This document shows positions 5,520 to 8,089 of a stretch of DNA of 8,089 nt, one piece after another. Origin of the DNA: Thermoanaerobaculaceae bacterium (GTDB taxonomy: Bacteria > Acidobacteriota > UBA4820); the NCBI GenBank assembly GCA_012798145.1, contig JAAZNT010000010.1:1-8089 (forward strand). The letters run 5' to 3'. The translations under genes were made by a program, and so were the position numbers. Numbering within the stretch: the stretch's first letter is position 1; each line of letters starts with the position of its first letter. The notes below the pieces were generated by a model. That model did not search any database and was not told the DNA's origin. It was given only the letters and a program-made list of their open reading frames with translations.

Positions 5520-8089
5520 CTGAAGTCATTTTGTCAACTTCGCCGAGGAATGACTTGAATTCCCTGTAATCATCAACTTCAACTCTGGTCAACTTTAAGG
5601 AAACCTCGGAGACAACATTTACCAAATTGTTTTCCCTTTTCACTATTCTTTTGAATGTTCCAAATTTGCTGACAATCTCTTTTTCTTCCGGAACACTAAC
5701 GCTCGCTCCCTGTTGAATTTTGTATGTAATATCATAAACCTGCTTTAAGGCATAAGGAATTTCTATTGCGAATTTCCTCTCGCTCAGGGCGCAATATGTG
5801 CTTGAAAGGGAAGTATTGCCCAGCCACAAACTTCCGCTGTAAGTTGAATTTCCTATAATTTTCAAAACCCCGTTCATTTTCCCTTTAAAAGTAATATTGA
5901 TATCTTTATTTGTATCGGTGATGTCAGAAAAACCGGCTTCTTCGACTTTTGATGCGGGATAGTTTCTTGACAACTGCTTTTCAAGGGTTTCTTTTCTCTT
6001 ATCCGGGTTCTGAAAATCAGCCCTGATCATTGACGCTTCAACACCTTTGATAAAGTAACTTCCCTCCACCTCAACTTGAGGATCTCCTTTTTTCAAATCA
6101 AAATTGTATTTTGCATAAAACACATTTTCCTCTGAAGAATTTAAGGGAATAGTTTTAACCTCCGCCTTTCCATCAGAACTGACTACAAGAGCGTCAACCC
6201 CTTGATCAAGGTAAGGTATTTCTTTTATTCCAGAAAATTCCGCAGTTGCGTCCAAAAACAGATCAAGTTCCGGGATGTAGGCAATAGCGTGATTGAATGA
6301 TGATAGCGAGGCAGGATTTTTTTCTATCCTGCCAAGATTTCTGGTTCTTAAAAGAGCCATATCAGCGTCCACATTGACTTCCTTCAACATCGCACACAAC
6401 AAAAGCGCCTTATCCTTGCAATCTCCAAATCTGCTTTCAAAAACCTGACTTGCTTTATACGGCTTGTATCCGTGAACGCCAAATTCAAGCCCTACATACC
6501 TCGTATTGGAAAGAACCCACTTTTGAATCTCTATAACTTTGTCAATGGTCGCAGTTTTCCCTTGAGCAATCTGGTGAACAAGTTTCTTTGCTGTTTCTGA
6601 TAACTCCCATTGGTCTTTAATGAAAGAAGAATACCATTTCCCGAGGTCTTCCCAAGAATTGAATGTTGATATGTGGAGATAGGGCGATATTTCACTGAAA
6701 CCCGGAGCATACGCTTCATTTTTCAACTGCGGAATATCTTTTTTGCTCCACTGGTAGATTGAATACCCTGCAGTTTTTACAACTATCGGCTCTATATCCA
6801 ATCCAACATCATTGTATGTTATCTTTAAATTTTCTGGAACCTTCAATGTATAAATTTTATTCAAAACGGGATAAATATTCTGAAATGGGACAAAATCTCC
6901 AAAGTAATTGCCGTAAGCGTTCGCTTCGCTTTTGTCTGTTATTAAATATTCAATAAAAACGGTGTCTCCTTTTTTCAATCCTGAAAAAGTGAGCACAAGC
7001 TGGCGGTTTCTGTAATACAACTGGTATTGCGGATCAGAGAGGAATGATGTTGTGTAAGAGTCAGCCCTTAAAGTAGAGCCGTCTTCTCTTTTAGCGGATG
7101 CCTCAATAACCCTGACTTCCTGCCAATCGGGGTCGTAGGTTATTGGAAAACCTGACATAATCTGCGCTCCGTAAGGGCTCTGGATCTTTGCTGCAAACTG
7201 GCAGTAGCGTGAGGATAACCCCGATTTTTCAACAAGGACAAAGGTGTTGTCAAGAAGTATTTGCAAGGATTGGTCTTTGTATTCGTCTTTTCCTTTGGAG
7301 ATTTCGCTCTCCTGAATTTTATACGAAGAATAGAATAAATCTTCTTCTGGTTTGAGATATGAAAGCCTTCTTTTTAAATTGTCATTTTGAGGATTTAAAA
7401 GAAGTGATTTTTCAAACTCTTTCAGCGCTTCGTCGTTTCTTCCACATTGAAGAAGTGCTTCGCCCAGCATCTCCCTTCCCTTAGCCCAGTCGGGAGCATA
7501 TTTCAGATAATCAGAGAGTATTTTCTCTACATCATCGCAAATGCCCAATTTAATTTCGTAAGAACAAAGCTCCTTTATCAGATCGCGGTCATATTGAAAT
7601 TCATTCAGATAATTTTTGATTACACCAATCGCCTCTTCCTTTCTGCCGCTTTCAGAATAAAGATAAAAAAGTTTATAAACAATGAATCTATCCGAGCGTA
7701 TTTTCTGATACTCTTTGAAAATTTTTTCTTTTTCTTCAAATCCCCTCTCATCCCAAAGATAGAACATCACCCTGAGAACATTTGCATTTCCCCTGTTGAG
7801 ATTGTAAATCTCCTCTATCTCTTTTTCAGCCAAATTGCCAAGTATTGAAGAGAGACTGTAAAAATAGTATTTCTCAGAGTTCAAAATAGGATCGTTCGGC
7901 TTTATTTCAAGCGCCTTGTTTATATACTCAACTGCTTTTAAGGACATTGACCTGTTGAAATAGTAAGAATAAAGTTCAAAAAGCGATTCAACTTTGTAAT
8001 CTTTATCCTGAACCGCTTTTTCGTAATAATCACGCCTCCTGTTGAAATCGTCTTCACATTTTGCTGCAAAATAATTTACATAAAAAAGA
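5497..8089 (-). CDS. TPR/DUF3857 transglutaminase-like protein with intact catalytic triad (5' end outside window)
   Basis: The frame is open through the window edge (863 residues visible). ATG at 7945-7947 is not a credible start: 47 residues of the same TPR-type sequence precede it, and it falls inside the repeat FNRSMSLKAVEYINKALEI. Numbering below is from that Met. TPR repeats extend to about 195 (LLQCGRNDEALKEFEKSLLL), DUF3857 covers about 225-415 and the transglutaminase-like domain about 445-575. The C-terminal beta region (about 600-816) is probably DUF3858-like and ends YREFKSFLGEVD. The catalytic residues are all present: Cys510 in RFGDCKDKALLL (codon 6418-6420), His553 in FNHAIAYI (6289-6291) and Asp566 in FLDATAEF (6250-6252). 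The fold uses a papain-like thiol chemistry, so a peptidase, amidase or transamidase is possible; the substrate is unknown. Relatives are usually exported, but any signal peptide lies beyond the edge. The protein is a paralogue of the next gene and translationally linked to it. Confidence 0.93.
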   Translation of the reverse strand, partial: LFYVNYFAAKCEDDFNRRRDYYEKAVQDKDYKVESLFELYSYYFNRSMSLKAVEYINKALEIKPNDPILNSEKYYFYSLSSILGNLAEKEIEEIYNLNRGNANVLRVMFYLWDERGFEEKEKIFKEYQKIRSDRFIVYKLFYLYSESGRKEEAIGVIKNYLNEFQYDRDLIKELCSYEIKLGICDDVEKILSDYLKYAPDWAKGREMLGEALLQCGRNDEALKEFEKSLLLNPQNDNLKRRLSYLKPEEDLFYSSYKIQESEISKGKDEYKDQSLQILLDNTFVLVEKSGLSSRYCQFAAKIQSPYGAQIMSGFPITYDPDWQEVRVIEASAKREDGSTLRADSYTTSFLSDPQYQLYYRNRQLVLTFSGLKKGDTVFIEYLITDKSEANAYGNYFGDFVPFQNIYPVLNKIYTLKVPENLKITYNDVGLDIEPIVVKTAGYSIYQWSKKDIPQLKNEAYAPGFSEISPYLHISTFNSWEDLGKWYSSFIKDQWELSETAKKLVHQIAQGKTATIDKVIEIQKWVLSNTRYVGLEFGVHGYKPYKASQVFESRFGDCKDKALLLCAMLKEVNVDADMALLRTRNLGRIEKNPASLSSFNHAIAYIPELDLFLDATAEFSGIKEIPYLDQGVDALVVSSDGKAEVKTIPLNSSEENVFYAKYNFDLKKGDPQVEVEGSYFIKGVEASMIRADFQNPDKRKETLEKQLSRNYPASKVEEAGFSDITDTNKDINITFKGKMNGVLKIIGNSTYSGSLWLGNTSLSSTYCALSERKFAIEIPYALKQVYDITYKIQQGASVSVPEEKEIVSKFGTFKRIVKRENNLVNVVSEVSLKLTRVEVDDYREFKSFLGEVDKMTSERIQIKW

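Noticed and set aside
7945..7947. ATG taken as the start of the catalytic transglutaminase-like gene
   Set aside because: The frame continues without a stop to the window edge with TPR-like sequence, and the Met lies inside a repeat, so the real start is outside the window.

Overview
The window is a compact, AT-rich stretch of bacterial chromosome in which every supported gene lies on the minus strand. It reads from about 8089 down to 1. A diderm (Gram-negative-type) host is suggested by a small lipoprotein with an LptM/YifL-like motif beside dapF, by a large exported protein with a cleavable signal peptide, and by meso-diaminopimelate synthesis. AT-rich codons, long TPR/DUF3857 proteins and close packing resemble what I know of poorly characterised diderm lineages, but I cannot name a phylum from this sequence.

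Layout in transcription order: (1) 8089-5497, a 5'-truncated TPR protein with DUF3857, a transglutaminase-like domain and a C-terminal beta region. Its Cys/His/Asp triad is intact. (2) 5503-1871, a 1210-residue exported relative with the same domain order, whose transglutaminase-like domain has lost the Cys and His. The two genes overlap by 4 or 7 bases at GTGGTGA. (3) 1847-1704, a 47-residue lipoprotein that starts 23 bases after gene 2. (4) 1711-878, dapF (277 residues), which overlaps the lipoprotein gene by 8 bases. (5) 790-1, a soluble PAS-like/HisKA sensor kinase cut by the window edge in its ATPase domain. It is preceded by an 87-base gap holding a good sigma70-type promoter and a strong Shine-Dalgarno site.

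Genes 1-4 look like one transcription unit, since junctions overlap or are only 23 bases long and no terminator is visible. The inferred theme is the cell envelope. Two TPR/transglutaminase-like proteins, one probably catalytic and one probably a scaffold or pseudoenzyme, would act outside the cytoplasm. The lipoprotein would sit in a membrane, and DapF supplies meso-diaminopimelate for peptidoglycan and lysine. The kinase probably has its own promoter.

The main points of interest are the tandem active/degenerate transglutaminase pair, the hidden lipoprotein gene overlapping dapF, a His-to-Gln change at a conserved DapF position, and a possible PA14-like beta module inside the degenerate paralogue. 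There is no RNA gene, mobile element, CRISPR array or sizeable DNA repeat that I can support, and no gene-free stretch longer than 87 bases.
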